Source: Gracilibacter sp. BRH_c7a (lineage in GTDB: Bacteria > Bacillota > Desulfitobacteriia > Desulfitobacteriales > Syntrophobotulaceae). Taken from it: DNA of 64,000 nucleotides. The stretch covers positions 1 to 64,000 of the forward strand of contig LOEZ01000082.1 of assembly GCA_001516055.1 (NCBI GenBank), given 5' to 3'. Positions 16,001-25,734 of the stretch are shown here, one piece after another. The position numbers and the translations under genes are program-made. The notes beneath the pieces were generated by a model, which was not told the origin of the DNA, did not search any database, and saw nothing but the letters and a program-made list of their open reading frames with translations. The stretch's first letter is position 1, and each line of letters starts with the position of its first letter.

Positions 16001-17434
16001 ATGAATCTTGAAGACTACTTTCTAGAAATCAGACAAAATACTATTGGTTATAACCATAAATTTTTGACACCTTACGGATATAAAAGACTCTATTATTTTG
16101 ATTACACGGCCAGCGGAAGATTGTATAAACCAATTGAGGATAAGCTTATCACAGATTTTGGTCCGTATGTTGGCAATACTCATTCTGAAGAGAATGCAAC
16201 TGGTACAGCTATGACGGAAGCTTATAAATATGCTAAGGATTATATAAAAAGGCATGTGAATGCTGACAAAGATGATGTCATTATCACGACTGGATTTGGG
16301 ATGACGGACGCAGTAAATAAACTACAACGTATTTTAGGTCTTCGGAGTGGGCGGCATGATGAAAGACCTGTTGTATTTGTTACCCATATGGAACATCATT
16401 CTAACCATATTTCATGGATAGAAACTGATGCTGAAGTTGTGGTTATTGAACCGGATGAAGAGGGCCTAGTGGATCTAGAACGTGTTGAAGCTATGCTCCA
16501 ACAATACAAAGACAAACGATACAAAATAGGTGCTTTTACAGCATGTTCTAATGTTTCTGGTGTACAGACGCCCTACTATGAATTATCGAAGCTAATGCAT
16601 CGCTATGGAGGGCTTTGTTTTATTGATTTTGCAGCATCTGCTCCTTATGTGCAGATAGACATGCATCCGAAAGATCTAGAGATGAAACTGGACGGAATAT
16701 ATTTTTCACCACACAAATTTTTAGGGGGTCCCGGCACTTCAGGTGTGCTTGTTTTTGACTCGAAGATATATCAGAATAATATTCCTGATTGCCCAGGGGG
16801 AGGAACAGTCGATTGGACCAATCCATGGGGGGAAAGAAAGTACGTTGACGATCTAGAGGCGCGCGAAGATGGAGGGACGCCTGGATTTCTTCAAGCAATC
16901 AAGACCGCTCTTAGTATTAAATTAAAAGAAAAAATGAACACTGAGCGAATGGACCAAAGAGATAAAGACATGATTGGAATCCTTTTTAATGAACTGAGTG
17001 ATGTTGAGGGATTACATATCCTTGCCAAAAATGTCATTGATCGACTTGGCATTTTATCTTTCTATGCACATGGGATTCACTACAGCTTGTTTGTTAACCT
17101 GCTAAATGACCTCTATGGGATTCAGGCCAGAAGTGGATGTTCTTGTGCAGGAACTTATGGCCATTATTTACTGCATATTGATAAGAGTCGATCCAAGGAA
17201 ATTACAGATTTGATAAGTACCGGGGACTTATCACGAAAACCTGGTTGGGTGAGAATCTCAGTTCATCCAATGATGAAGAATGAAGAAGTATATTATGCCT
17301 CAGAAGCTATCAAAGACATAATTAAAAATATTAAAATATATGAAAAAGACTATATATACAATAGTAAAACCAATCAGTTTAAACATAGAAATGCCAAGAA
17401 TTATTTGAATGTCAATAATATGTTCAGCCTATAG
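16001..17434 (+). CDS. Class V aminotransferase (cysteine desulfurase/selenocysteine lyase-like)
   Basis: 477 residues with a PLP fold. Visible marks are the N-terminal FDYTASGRLYKP, the cofactor-stacking HMEHHSNHISW, and the FIDFAASAPYVQID motif whose Asp binds the pyridine nitrogen. The Schiff-base lysine lies in SPHKFLGGPGTSG. In the C-terminal part, RSGCSCAGTYGHYLL contains a Cys where cysteine desulfurases have their persulfide Cys. It acts on cysteine or a related amino acid in the cytoplasm. No partner scaffold gene lies adjacent. The subgroup is larger than SufS/IscS (~400 aa), so a specialised lyase is possible. Confidence 0.8.
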   Translation: MNLEDYFLEIRQNTIGYNHKFLTPYGYKRLYYFDYTASGRLYKPIEDKLITDFGPYVGNTHSEENATGTAMTEAYKYAKDYIKRHVNADKDDVIITTGFGMTDAVNKLQRILGLRSGRHDERPVVFVTHMEHHSNHISWIETDAEVVVIEPDEEGLVDLERVEAMLQQYKDKRYKIGAFTACSNVSGVQTPYYELSKLMHRYGGLCFIDFAASAPYVQIDMHPKDLEMKLDGIYFSPHKFLGGPGTSGVLVFDSKIYQNNIPDCPGGGTVDWTNPWGERKYVDDLEAREDGGTPGFLQAIKTALSIKLKEKMNTERMDQRDKDMIGILFNELSDVEGLHILAKNVIDRLGILSFYAHGIHYSLFVNLLNDLYGIQARSGCSCAGTYGHYLLHIDKSRSKEITDLISTGDLSRKPGWVRISVHPMMKNEEVYYASEAIKDIIKNIKIYEKDYIYNSKTNQFKHRNAKNYLNVNNMFSL

Positions 17435-17462
17435 GAAAATATATGAGGAAAGTCTGGAAAAT

Positions 17463-17490
17463 AACCCCGTTCTTTACAGAACGGGGTTTA
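17463..17490. terminator. Bidirectional terminator between convergent genes
   Basis: Perfect 11-bp stem AACCCCGTTCT (17463-17473) with AGAACGGGGTT (17478-17488), loop ttac. It lies between the class V aminotransferase (+) and the fusion protein gene (-). Confidence 0.85.
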
Positions 17491-17530
17491 CGTGTATTGT
17501 GGGGATTTTTCTATAGTGTTTTGCTATTTC

Positions 17531-19939
17531 TTAAGCTGATTTATTGGCATAGGATTTCTGCAGTTGACCTGACTTTGCAGAGCGTTTTTGTTTGCTATGC
17601 AAGAGAACCATAATCATGGAAAATGTAGTCAGCATTAAGCCGATGATACCTGCCAGGATTTGACCAACAATATAGAGAGGCAGATAAAAACCTTCTATCT
17701 GTCCTGAAGCTGTTTGCGTCCCAAAACCCAGAAAGAGTGTGTCAAAGCCTGGGACAAAGTACAGTTGATACATTATGTGACCGGCCAAAAGCAAAGGAAT
17801 AGAAGCAAAAATCAGTTTTACTCTTTTAGAAGCAGCTTTGGTCTTATAGGGACGAACTACTAGCCAAGTTAAGATGCCTGCGGTTAAGGCAGTTACCCAG
17901 TAAGATATACTGAACCATAGTTGCCAAAGATTTTGGGGCCACAGATTTTGGACAGTTTCAAAATAGTTAATGGGAATAAGAATTGCTAATGTGACTCCTA
18001 TAAAAATAGAAAATCCTTGGTTTACTCTGACTAGATGCCATACTTCTTGAGCGGGTATCCTTATATTTAATTGAACAGAATCATTCGGGCAATTCTTCAC
18101 ACAATTAAAACATAGCTTGCAATCCAGGTTGTTATCAAGATAGGGTAGATGTTGAGACATCGGACAACCGGGAGCTTTTTCACTACCTACATAACAATCC
18201 AGAGTAGTACACTTGTTAAGACAAATATTTGTATCAGCTCTTACTTCCAGCATTGACCCGATGGAAGCAGTACCAACTAATCCTCCTAAAGGACATAAAT
18301 TTTTACACCACGTATGCCGAGTAAAAATGATCCCAACTAATATAGCAAAAAGCAGTATTATTACCAGAAGGATTCCTGTATGCATGGGATTAAATCTCAT
18401 TCCAGTAACGACCTCAATCCAAAAGATTAAAAGAAATAAAAAAGTTATAAAAAGATAGTCATATTTTTTGAGAATATCGGGCACAGGCCGATTCCAGTGG
18501 ATATATTTTTGAACAAATTCCATGATTGTAGAAAAAGGACACACTGTGCACCAAATTCTTCCGATAAAAGGAGATATTATTACTAATGCAGGCCACCACA
18601 AGCCCCAAACAATAGTAAAAACGTCGACAGCGATTGGGAGGTGAGGTCTAAATAGAAGATGCAGAATAATCAGGACAAAGAGGAAACTGGTCAGCCCTCG
18701 GATAGCAAAAATAAATTTACCTTTTCTAATTATTTCTTTTAACGGTTGCCAAGATAGAAGGTTGAAAGTTTTGCCTGCTTTTTGAGCTGTAGGGCCAAAG
18801 AATATGTGTTCAATACTAATTATATCGTTTTTGGCTAAAGAGAAAGCACGTTCGATAACTTGAATTAATTCAGTTGTGTTTTCTTGTCTATAATTATGAG
18901 AAAGTAAAAGTCTGGTAGACTCGTGATCGAGAACAGGAACTTCACGTTTATGTCTATGAGCTAGGTCTTCTAACACTCCTTGTGCGATGATAGGAATATC
19001 TCTTTTTCGTTCCCGAAGAGGTTTAATTCGAAATCTCTGATTGAAGCACTTATATAATTCAGGAATTAATTGATTCTGCTCGGAAATCGTTGTGCCTACA
19101 ACAAAGCATTGTATTTCTTCTGTTCGCAGACATTGAGCTAAATTGAACTGTGCTTTCGTGGAAAGCAAGTCAAGCCCTTTTATAAGCAGCGTTCCGTCTT
19201 CGATTAAATTGAGAAGACTATTAAAAGATTCTCCCCATTCTTGATCAAAATGACGCCCGTTAATAACGACAAAAGGTGCTGTTTCACCAAACAGGCTCTT
19301 GTGTATAAACCAAGCCATCATTTGCCTGCCTGTACCGCTTTCTCCAGTGATTAAGAGATTTTCGGGATTGATACTAAGCTCCTGGATTTTGGCGTTTATA
19401 CTTTGCGTGGTTCCTTTTCCACCCCAAATGCCATAGAATTTTTCCTTATATTGACTCAATTGCATAGCAGAACGTAAAAATTCTTTGTACTTTGCTTGCC
19501 ATAAAAAATCATTCGCTGTACTCAAACGACCGGAGAGCTTTTCGATAATCTTTTGGTTCAGATTGGGCCATCTCACGAGTATCAATGCAAATTCTCTGGC
19601 ATCTAAGGCTAGAATACGACAATCATCAAGACATCGTATGGTGGAAGCAGCAGGGTTCCCAGTTAGTAAAGATATTTCTCCGAAAGCATTGCCGGGACCA
19701 AAAGTATTAATCTGTAAGGTGTCATGCCCATCTTTCTTAACTAATGATTCCACTCTGCCTTCTGTAATAACATAGAAGAATTGAATGATTTGTCCTTGTT
19801 TAATAACCTCGGACCCTTGGGCATATTCTTGCCATTTAAACTCTTGGGCAAGTTCACCTAATTGATCATCAGTTAAATTTGAAAAGAATTGGGCTTTTGA
19901 TAAATACTTTATTTTATTGTTAATATCAATATCTAACAT
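17531..19939 (-). CDS. Fusion of cNMP-binding, degenerate sigma-54-type AAA and NapH-like membrane ferredoxin domains
   Basis: An 802-residue chain starting at the ATG behind TTAGGAGATG. Residues ~10-130 are a CRP-type cyclic-nucleotide-binding beta barrel (FGEISLLTGNPAASTIRC). Residues ~175-400 resemble a sigma-54 activator AAA domain but are degenerate. Walker A is GESGTGRQ with Arg in place of Lys, Walker B reads GTLLIKGLDLL without the acidic pair, and no GAFTGA loop is present. From ~residue 410 come several membrane helices interleaved with NapH-like motifs (CTVCPFSTIMEF, CKNLCPLGG) and a 4Fe-4S pattern CKLCFNCVKNCP, then further helices. There is no C-terminal DNA-binding domain. It looks like a membrane redox protein gated by a ligand rather than a transcription factor. 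Confidence 0.8.
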   Translation of the reverse strand: MLDIDINNKIKYLSKAQFFSNLTDDQLGELAQEFKWQEYAQGSEVIKQGQIIQFFYVITEGRVESLVKKDGHDTLQINTFGPGNAFGEISLLTGNPAASTIRCLDDCRILALDAREFALILVRWPNLNQKIIEKLSGRLSTANDFLWQAKYKEFLRSAMQLSQYKEKFYGIWGGKGTTQSINAKIQELSINPENLLITGESGTGRQMMAWFIHKSLFGETAPFVVINGRHFDQEWGESFNSLLNLIEDGTLLIKGLDLLSTKAQFNLAQCLRTEEIQCFVVGTTISEQNQLIPELYKCFNQRFRIKPLRERKRDIPIIAQGVLEDLAHRHKREVPVLDHESTRLLLSHNYRQENTTELIQVIERAFSLAKNDIISIEHIFFGPTAQKAGKTFNLLSWQPLKEIIRKGKFIFAIRGLTSFLFVLIILHLLFRPHLPIAVDVFTIVWGLWWPALVIISPFIGRIWCTVCPFSTIMEFVQKYIHWNRPVPDILKKYDYLFITFLFLLIFWIEVVTGMRFNPMHTGILLVIILLFAILVGIIFTRHTWCKNLCPLGGLVGTASIGSMLEVRADTNICLNKCTTLDCYVGSEKAPGCPMSQHLPYLDNNLDCKLCFNCVKNCPNDSVQLNIRIPAQEVWHLVRVNQGFSIFIGVTLAILIPINYFETVQNLWPQNLWQLWFSISYWVTALTAGILTWLVVRPYKTKAASKRVKLIFASIPLLLAGHIMYQLYFVPGFDTLFLGFGTQTASGQIEGFYLPLYIVGQILAGIIGLMLTTFSMIMVLLHSKQKRSAKSGQLQKSYANKSA

Positions 19940-20073
19940 AAAAACATCTCCTAATTTGGAAACCTTTTTTAATATTAAAATTATTCTAATAAATATACGA
20001 TAAAAAGAGAGTCTTTTCAATATTAAGTTTATGGTAGAGATCTTCTAAGGCACAAATATAAGAAGTAATAAAG

Positions 20074-20097
20074 ATCACCTTGCCTGGGTGATTTTTA
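20074..20097 (+). terminator. Possible terminator-like hairpin
   Basis: ATCACC (20074-20079) and GGTGAT (20087-20092) followed by TTTTTAT. It lies between two divergently transcribed genes, so it would end a transcript from upstream on the plus strand or act as an attenuator. No gene is visible on that strand before it. Confidence 0.35.
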
Positions 20098-20209
20098 TTA
20101 TGTATTTATACGAGGTATCAATGGATTAGATAATATTGGGACAATCTGTGAGAAGTTGAATACAATGTAGCGAACATTATTAATATTTGTTCAGAAAGAG
20201 GTGGTACTG

Positions 20210-22393
20210 TTGCCTGCTCAAAACCTGTTATCTACAGGCACAACTTTTGTGTCGAGTGCTTTAGCAGATATAAACCTATCCATCAGTGCTATTCTAATCG
20301 TAGGGACAGACCCGGCATTCGAAGATTGCATCAGCTTCCTGAAATTCACGTTACCAGTTTTACCTGTAGCTTCAGTCGACAGTGCTGAACTACGTTTGTT
20401 TGTTTTTAATAAAACAGGAGAATCACCCAGCCCAGTTGTGGTAAATAGAGTTACCTCGGCTTTTGACACTGACACTGTGACGTACAGTACCCAACCAACC
20501 TATGTACCAACAGCCTCAATGGCTGACGTTTCGTCGGACGATGTACTGCAGTATTTTGAAATCAACGTAACTGATCTGGTGAATCAATGGCTGAGCGGGA
20601 CTTATTCCAATGAGGGCATTGCTTTAACCAATTTGGATGGAGTAACAGAGGTTCAATTTGGAGGTAAAACCATCGGTAATGCGTATGAGCCGAAGTTAGT
20701 CCTCACTTATTCAGCAGAAGTTCCCGCGATAGCGGATTATGCCTATATTTATAATACAGGCAATCAAAATATCCCACTAGAGGAAAGCATTCTGTTTAGC
20801 AGCAACGGTGCTCTGCTTGGAATCTTGCACAATGCAGGTACCGGACCTATTACAGTGGAAGAGTCAGGAACTTATGCAGTTTGGTTTATCGTTACGAGTC
20901 AAGCAGCCAATCAATTCGCTCTATTTCAAAACGGGGTGGAAGTACCGGGAAGTATTTATGGAACAGGACTTGTTTCAACAGGTAACCCTGGCATGGCAAT
21001 GCTTAATGCTGAAGCGGGTGATGTCTTAACTTTACAAAACCATACCAGTGCTGGAGCAATCGATTTGGATAACGCTGCAGGAGGAACCCAGACGAATGTT
21101 AGTGCCTCGATTATGATCTTAAGAATTGGTCCGCCTGTTTCGCCTGATCCGGCTTTGGGCGCCGTCAATTCTGCCCAGGATATTACAGAAATGCGGGCTG
21201 CAATTGAAAACCCGCTACTTGGACTTAATCTCACGGTATTTAACTCCTTGCCAACATCTCAGCAAAATGAAGTCCTTACTGTGTTATTAGCTAATCGTCC
21301 GGCATTGGGCTATCCCACCGTAGCTAGTGTCCAGGATGCATTGGATAATGCGATCAATCAGTTGGTTGACCCCAATAACATTTATGTAGAAGCAGGAGCT
21401 ATAGACGGAAACGGAAGTATTGCAATGCCCTTTGGAACGATTGAAGAAGGGATGGTTGCTGTAGAAGAAGGGGGAACTGTCCACGTCTTAGGCGGAACGT
21501 ACAATGTTGCTACTCAGATTATTATTACGAAACCGCTTACTTTACTGGGAGAATCAGATCCGCTTCCCCAAATCGTGTTTGACCCCTTGATCAACTTAGA
21601 CGGACTTCAGATTATGGCTGATAATGTTACTATTGATAAGTTGCACTTAATTAGTAACAGGACTTTAACTGCAGATAATGCCGTATTTAGAGTAGTATTA
21701 AAAGCATCAAACCCGATTGAGCTATATGACAATTTTAATCTTCGTTCCAGTATTGTAGAAGGAACGGTACGAAGTGGATATATTTGGGCTCAAAATATGA
21801 CAATAGAAGATACGACCTTTATGCATAATGCATTTAACACCCAAGCGTTAAGATTACAAATCGTTAGAGGCACGACCAATATTCTCAATAATAGGTTTCA
21901 AGGTAATAGCACGAGTATCGGGGCAATCGTAGTGGAACCCAATTTAGTGTCCTACACGACCTCCGGAGACATTAATGTTATGGGCAATACGATGATGAGA
22001 TTTACCCAGTTTGTTAATTTCTTTCCTCACCTTGCAGGGCCAACAAGTTTACTGGTTGATAATAATGACGTCGATCACCAAGATCGTTCCGGAAGTGCAG
22101 TCATTCTATTTGCTAGGGTGGATTACGCTTTGATGGAAAATATCCTTATTCAGAATAATTTAATTGTTAATCCCAACATCGAGCGGCTTGCAGTCTATTA
22201 TGACGGGGCAGGTGGAAGCTTTGTGCCTGATCCAGGTCAAATTCAAGTGATTGATAACACTTTTGATATTGCTATGCCGTGGGGAAAGCCGACAGATACA
22301 GTAGATCCTAATTTTCCTGTAGGCTATTCCAACACCTCTCCTCCAGGAATGACCCTTGCTGCTTTCGATTTACATGGTAACATCAATGTGTGA
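20210..22393 (+). CDS. Exosporium/spore-surface-like protein: DNRLRE + BclA-C-like + right-handed beta-helix
   Basis: About 727 residues with no signal peptide. Residues 1-170 form a DNRLRE/CBM96-like jelly roll (TGTTFVSSALADINLS, FEINVTDLVNQWLSG, NEGIALTNLDG). Residues ~180-305 match the C1q/TNF-like C-terminal domain of BclA-type exosporium proteins (YIYNTGNQNIPLEESILFSS, then the ASIMILRIG end). The rest is a DUF1565/pectin-lyase type parallel beta-helix (SIAMPFGTIEEGMVAVEEGG, GGTYNVATQIIITKPLTLLG). The TTG start at 20210 has AGGTGG 5 nt upstream. Lack of a signal peptide fits mother-cell expression and assembly on the spore surface. Domain calls are by eye; the combination is unusual. Confidence 0.65.
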   Translation: MPAQNLLSTGTTFVSSALADINLSISAILIVGTDPAFEDCISFLKFTLPVLPVASVDSAELRLFVFNKTGESPSPVVVNRVTSAFDTDTVTYSTQPTYVPTASMADVSSDDVLQYFEINVTDLVNQWLSGTYSNEGIALTNLDGVTEVQFGGKTIGNAYEPKLVLTYSAEVPAIADYAYIYNTGNQNIPLEESILFSSNGALLGILHNAGTGPITVEESGTYAVWFIVTSQAANQFALFQNGVEVPGSIYGTGLVSTGNPGMAMLNAEAGDVLTLQNHTSAGAIDLDNAAGGTQTNVSASIMILRIGPPVSPDPALGAVNSAQDITEMRAAIENPLLGLNLTVFNSLPTSQQNEVLTVLLANRPALGYPTVASVQDALDNAINQLVDPNNIYVEAGAIDGNGSIAMPFGTIEEGMVAVEEGGTVHVLGGTYNVATQIIITKPLTLLGESDPLPQIVFDPLINLDGLQIMADNVTIDKLHLISNRTLTADNAVFRVVLKASNPIELYDNFNLRSSIVEGTVRSGYIWAQNMTIEDTTFMHNAFNTQALRLQIVRGTTNILNNRFQGNSTSIGAIVVEPNLVSYTTSGDINVMGNTMMRFTQFVNFFPHLAGPTSLLVDNNDVDHQDRSGSAVILFARVDYALMENILIQNNLIVNPNIERLAVYYDGAGGSFVPDPGQIQVIDNTFDIAMPWGKPTDTVDPNFPVGYSNTSPPGMTLAAFDLHGNINV

Positions 22394-22430
22394 CCAAACA
22401 AAATTATTGATTTAAACACATTCAGAATCA

Positions 22431-22461
22431 AAAAAACCCTGGCCTTTGGCTTGGGTTTTTT
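22431..22461 (+). terminator. Rho-independent terminator
   Basis: AAAAAACCC (22431-22439) with GGGTTTTTT (22453-22461) around an inner GGCC/GGCT step. Confidence 0.8.
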
Positions 22462-22588
22462 CAATAGCATGGATTTTCTTTGTTTATCTATCTAAGTTCA
22501 GAGGGATTTAATAGAGAAAAGAGAAAATAAGGAAAATACAAAGAGAGTTCGATTAATGTTTAGCTTCTTGAGCATCTGCAAATACTAT

Positions 22589-22609
22589 CTCCTAGTAAGT
22601 AACTAGGAG
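22589..22609 (+). promoter_or_regulatory. Hairpin that buries the permease ribosome binding site
   Basis: CTCCTAGT (22589-22596) pairs perfectly with ACTAGGAG (22602-22609) across a 5-nt loop. The 3' arm is the ribosome binding site of the next gene. The fold would block initiation until opened. Confidence 0.55.
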
Positions 22610-22617
22610 GTATAGCA

Positions 22618-24072
22618 ATGGAAAAGAGTCATAAAGGTTTGACGGCAGTCCAGCTTACCATGATGGCACTGGGAACAGTAGTGGGAGGGTCTTTTTTTCT
22701 TGGATCAGTGGTTGCTATTCAGGCTGCTGGTCCGGCTGTCATTATTTCTTACATACTAGGAGGAATCTTAGTATACTTTATTCTATTTGCTATATCAGAG
22801 ATGACGGTTGCTGACCCGGGGGCTGGTTCATTTAGAACTTTTTCAGAAAAAATTTACGGATCAGGTGTGGGATTTGTAGTAGGGTGGGTTTACTGGACGG
22901 GGCTTGTTTTAGCAATGTCCAGTGAAGCAATCGCTGTATCAATTTTACTAAAAGGGTGGGTACCTTGGCTTTCTTTACCTATGATGGGATCCGTTCTAAT
23001 AATTCTGGTAACCGTGCTAAATATGCTAGGGGCTGATAGATTAAGCAAACTGGAAAGTGGTTTAGCAGCTATCAAACTTTTAGCGATTATTGGATTTATA
23101 ATATTAGGGGTACTGTTGATTTCTGGTATTGCTTTAGATGTTCCGAGGATAGGAGTAGGGGCTTTACGCGGAGAGACTTGGTTTCCGGCAGGTATTGCTG
23201 GGATTGCTGGAAGTATGCTCATCGTAATGTTTACCTATGCGGGCTTTGAGATTATTAGTTTAGCAGCTTCAGAGACGAGCAATCCTCACATTACTGTTCC
23301 CAAAGCAATTTTTTATACTGTAGTTAGTCTTGTAGGGCTTTATTTAGCAGCAATTATTGTACTTTTACCACTAATTCCTATCAATAGTTTTTCAGCAGAA
23401 ATAAGTCCTATGGTTCTTGCCTTGACAAGGTGGAATTTAGGCTGGGCTGGCTGGGTAATGAATATTGTTCTCATTACCGCTATTATTTCCACCATGCTGG
23501 CCGCAATGTTTGGGCTGGGGAGGATGATTCGTTCGCTTGCTGATGGAGGGCAAGCACCCCAGCAATTAAAAGATAAAGGAGATATCCCTTATAGAGGAAT
23601 TCTTTTCTCAGGTGTAGCTATGCTAGTAGGCTTATTTTTCGGGTTTATTCTCCCAGGACAAGTCTATATTTTTTTGGTTAGTTCAGGCGGATTTGCTCTG
23701 CTCTTTACATATTTGGTTATTCTACTTACGCATCAAAAATTCCGGAAGGAAAATGGGTGTCCACCAAAGGGAAACTGCCAACTACCAGGCTATCCATTCT
23801 CTTCGTGGATAGCAATCATTAGTTTAGTAGGGATTATACTAAGCATGCCGCTCGTCCCAGGGCAAGGGAGTGGATTGGTGGCTGGAATATTATTGACTTT
23901 ACTGTATGTAACAGCATATTTAATAAAGCGATACTTTGTAAAAAGAAATGTGAATAATGAGGGGATGAAAGAAGGTAACTTAAGACGGACAGCTGAAATA
24001 TTGACTTCTCAGATTTATGCCGAAACTTCAGAAGAGTTCCTTCCAGAGGAATTACGTAAAAAGAAAAACTAA
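22618..24072 (+). CDS. APC-family amino acid permease
   Basis: 484 residues with about 12 hydrophobic helices. The N-terminus has the APC pattern LTAVQLTMMALGTVVGGSFF and GPAVIISYILGGI, with FAISEMTVADPGAGSFRTF after it. The middle shows the conserved MFTYAGFEIISLAASETSNP followed by VPKAIF. Members import amino acids or polyamines by proton symport or exchange. The cytoplasmic tail is charged. AGGAGG lies 9 nt before the ATG and is sequestered in a hairpin. A terminator follows at 24114. The substrate cannot be read from sequence. Confidence 0.85.
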   Translation: MEKSHKGLTAVQLTMMALGTVVGGSFFLGSVVAIQAAGPAVIISYILGGILVYFILFAISEMTVADPGAGSFRTFSEKIYGSGVGFVVGWVYWTGLVLAMSSEAIAVSILLKGWVPWLSLPMMGSVLIILVTVLNMLGADRLSKLESGLAAIKLLAIIGFIILGVLLISGIALDVPRIGVGALRGETWFPAGIAGIAGSMLIVMFTYAGFEIISLAASETSNPHITVPKAIFYTVVSLVGLYLAAIIVLLPLIPINSFSAEISPMVLALTRWNLGWAGWVMNIVLITAIISTMLAAMFGLGRMIRSLADGGQAPQQLKDKGDIPYRGILFSGVAMLVGLFFGFILPGQVYIFLVSSGGFALLFTYLVILLTHQKFRKENGCPPKGNCQLPGYPFSSWIAIISLVGIILSMPLVPGQGSGLVAGILLTLLYVTAYLIKRYFVKRNVNNEGMKEGNLRRTAEILTSQIYAETSEEFLPEELRKKKN

Positions 24073-24113
24073 TAAATCCTTTGTTCGTTTTACAATAGGA
24101 AGCTAAACACGTC

Positions 24114-24146
24114 AAAAAGCAATCAGTTAAAGCTGGTTGCTTTTTT
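24114..24146 (+). terminator. Rho-independent terminator
   Basis: AAAAAGCAATCAG (24114-24126) pairs with CTGGTTGCTTTTTT (24133-24146), with one G-T wobble, loop ttaaag. Confidence 0.85.
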
Positions 24147-24292
24147 GCATCTTTTTTGAATCACTGTTCTCAATCGGTCGTTAAAGGTGTTTTAAGAATT
24201 TCTGGACTTGAGAAAAATCAACATTTTGAGAGGAATATAATGTAAGATGTCGAACACAAAGTATGGCACAAAAATAATTTAAGGAGAAAGAA

Positions 24293-25561
24293 ATGAGACG
24301 CTATCGAATAATACTAGGATTAACTATTTTAATGACCGTTACCATTCTTGTCGGGTGCTCGGACGGTTCTAAACCAGCTGATACACCAGCACCTGCTGAA
24401 AAACCTGCAGAACAGTCAACAGAACAATCTACAGAACAAGAAGGACCTTCGGTAAAAGAAGCCATCAATGATACTGAGAATAACACTGCTGGAACAACTG
24501 AAGAGGAAGAAACAACGGATTCCGGCAAGGATAATATGGCCGGTGATGAGCATATCTTAAAAGCTACCTACTCTGGTAATGGGTACCAGTTTCTGGTAGA
24601 AGAAGATAAGTCTAAAGAAGTTACCAAAGGTATTCCCATCAATTATTTGTATATTCAATATAATGGTGGCAACAAGATGCTCTTAGCCCAGTCGGTTGAC
24701 CAGGGAAATGATTGGACTAATTCGGTGGCGGGTATTCTGAATCCTACTATCTCAAATGATGGGAGGAAAGTCTATTACGAAACAGATGATACGTTCACCC
24801 GTACGAACGGTTACGGAGCACAGAACCACCGAACTCGTGTGGTTGATATAGAAACCCTCGAAGATTCTTATTTCCAAGAGGGTGCGATTATGACGCTATT
24901 AAATAGAAAGCACGGTTCTTATGCAGATCACCTTATACTGCAACTTAATTCTATAAATGATGCTGGGGAACCTACTTTTATTTATCAAGTTGTTACCCCT
25001 GAATGTGAGCAACTTGTTATTCTTGATACTTATATTCCCGATGATTTGACAAATTTGATTGATTCCAAACTACAGGAACAGAACTCTCCTAACGAGTCTT
25101 CACAGGCAGAAAGTGAATATCTTACAATCGTTGAACTTCCTGCTAATGGTGTAGAAAAATCATCCTTAGAAGAAACATATCATGGTGAACTCATTGAACA
25201 CAACCGTTATGCAGCAGTAGTCGTTGAAGATTATCCCTACGAAGGAGAATATCCCTTTAGATATGGGATGCAATATACAAATCCAGCTTATCCTGAAGCT
25301 TCTTATTCTTACAGTATCGCTGTCATGGGAGAAGTATATAATGTGAGGATAAAATCAAAAGAACAGATGGATTCAGATTATAAAGAGTATAAGATTGCAG
25401 ATGAAATCGAGGATGCTCTTATCGAAGTTGTAAGCAGCTTTCCAACAGACTTTTCAGTAGATGTTATTACTTTCCAAGACTTTGAGGGGGAAACTTACGA
25501 AATCCCAGTAGAAGATATGAGTGATGATAAGTCAGTAATAGCGATTGAATTACCGTTTTAA
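24293..25561 (+). CDS. Lipoprotein of unknown function
   Basis: 422 residues with a type II signal peptide; the lipobox is ILVGC (Cys at residue 22). It is followed by a ~55-residue linker rich in Glu, Thr, Pro and Ala (EQSTEQSTEQEG) that would space the folded part from the membrane. The folded part (from ~80) begins HILKATYSGNGYQFLVEEDK and contains no motif that I recognise. A second unit starts about residue 280 (YLTIVELPANGVEKSSLEET). The ATG lies behind AAGGAGAAAG. A terminator follows. It is monocistronic. Confidence 0.7.
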   Translation: MRRYRIILGLTILMTVTILVGCSDGSKPADTPAPAEKPAEQSTEQSTEQEGPSVKEAINDTENNTAGTTEEEETTDSGKDNMAGDEHILKATYSGNGYQFLVEEDKSKEVTKGIPINYLYIQYNGGNKMLLAQSVDQGNDWTNSVAGILNPTISNDGRKVYYETDDTFTRTNGYGAQNHRTRVVDIETLEDSYFQEGAIMTLLNRKHGSYADHLILQLNSINDAGEPTFIYQVVTPECEQLVILDTYIPDDLTNLIDSKLQEQNSPNESSQAESEYLTIVELPANGVEKSSLEETYHGELIEHNRYAAVVVEDYPYEGEYPFRYGMQYTNPAYPEASYSYSIAVMGEVYNVRIKSKEQMDSDYKEYKIADEIEDALIEVVSSFPTDFSVDVITFQDFEGETYEIPVEDMSDDKSVIAIELPF

Positions 25562-25611
25562 GAATTAATGATCAAGAAAATCATCGGAGTTAACTTTTTT
25601 ACTTGTATCAG

Positions 25612-25640
25612 AAGCTCAGGCAAATAGCCTGAGCTTTTTA
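25612..25640 (+). terminator. Rho-independent terminator
   Basis: Perfect stem AAGCTCAGGC (25612-25621) with GCCTGAGCTT (25627-25636), loop aaata, then TTT. Confidence 0.88.
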
Positions 25641-25734
25641 ATGTAAACATGAAAATTATCGTATACTGCTTAAAGAAAATATGATAATATCTAAATAAAC
25701 AATAATCGATTATGCAAAAGGAGAGGAATTAACA

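Noticed and set aside
17531-19939. True sigma-54-dependent transcription activator
   Set aside because: Walker A Lys, Walker B acidic residues and the GAFTGA loop are missing and there is no DNA-binding domain.
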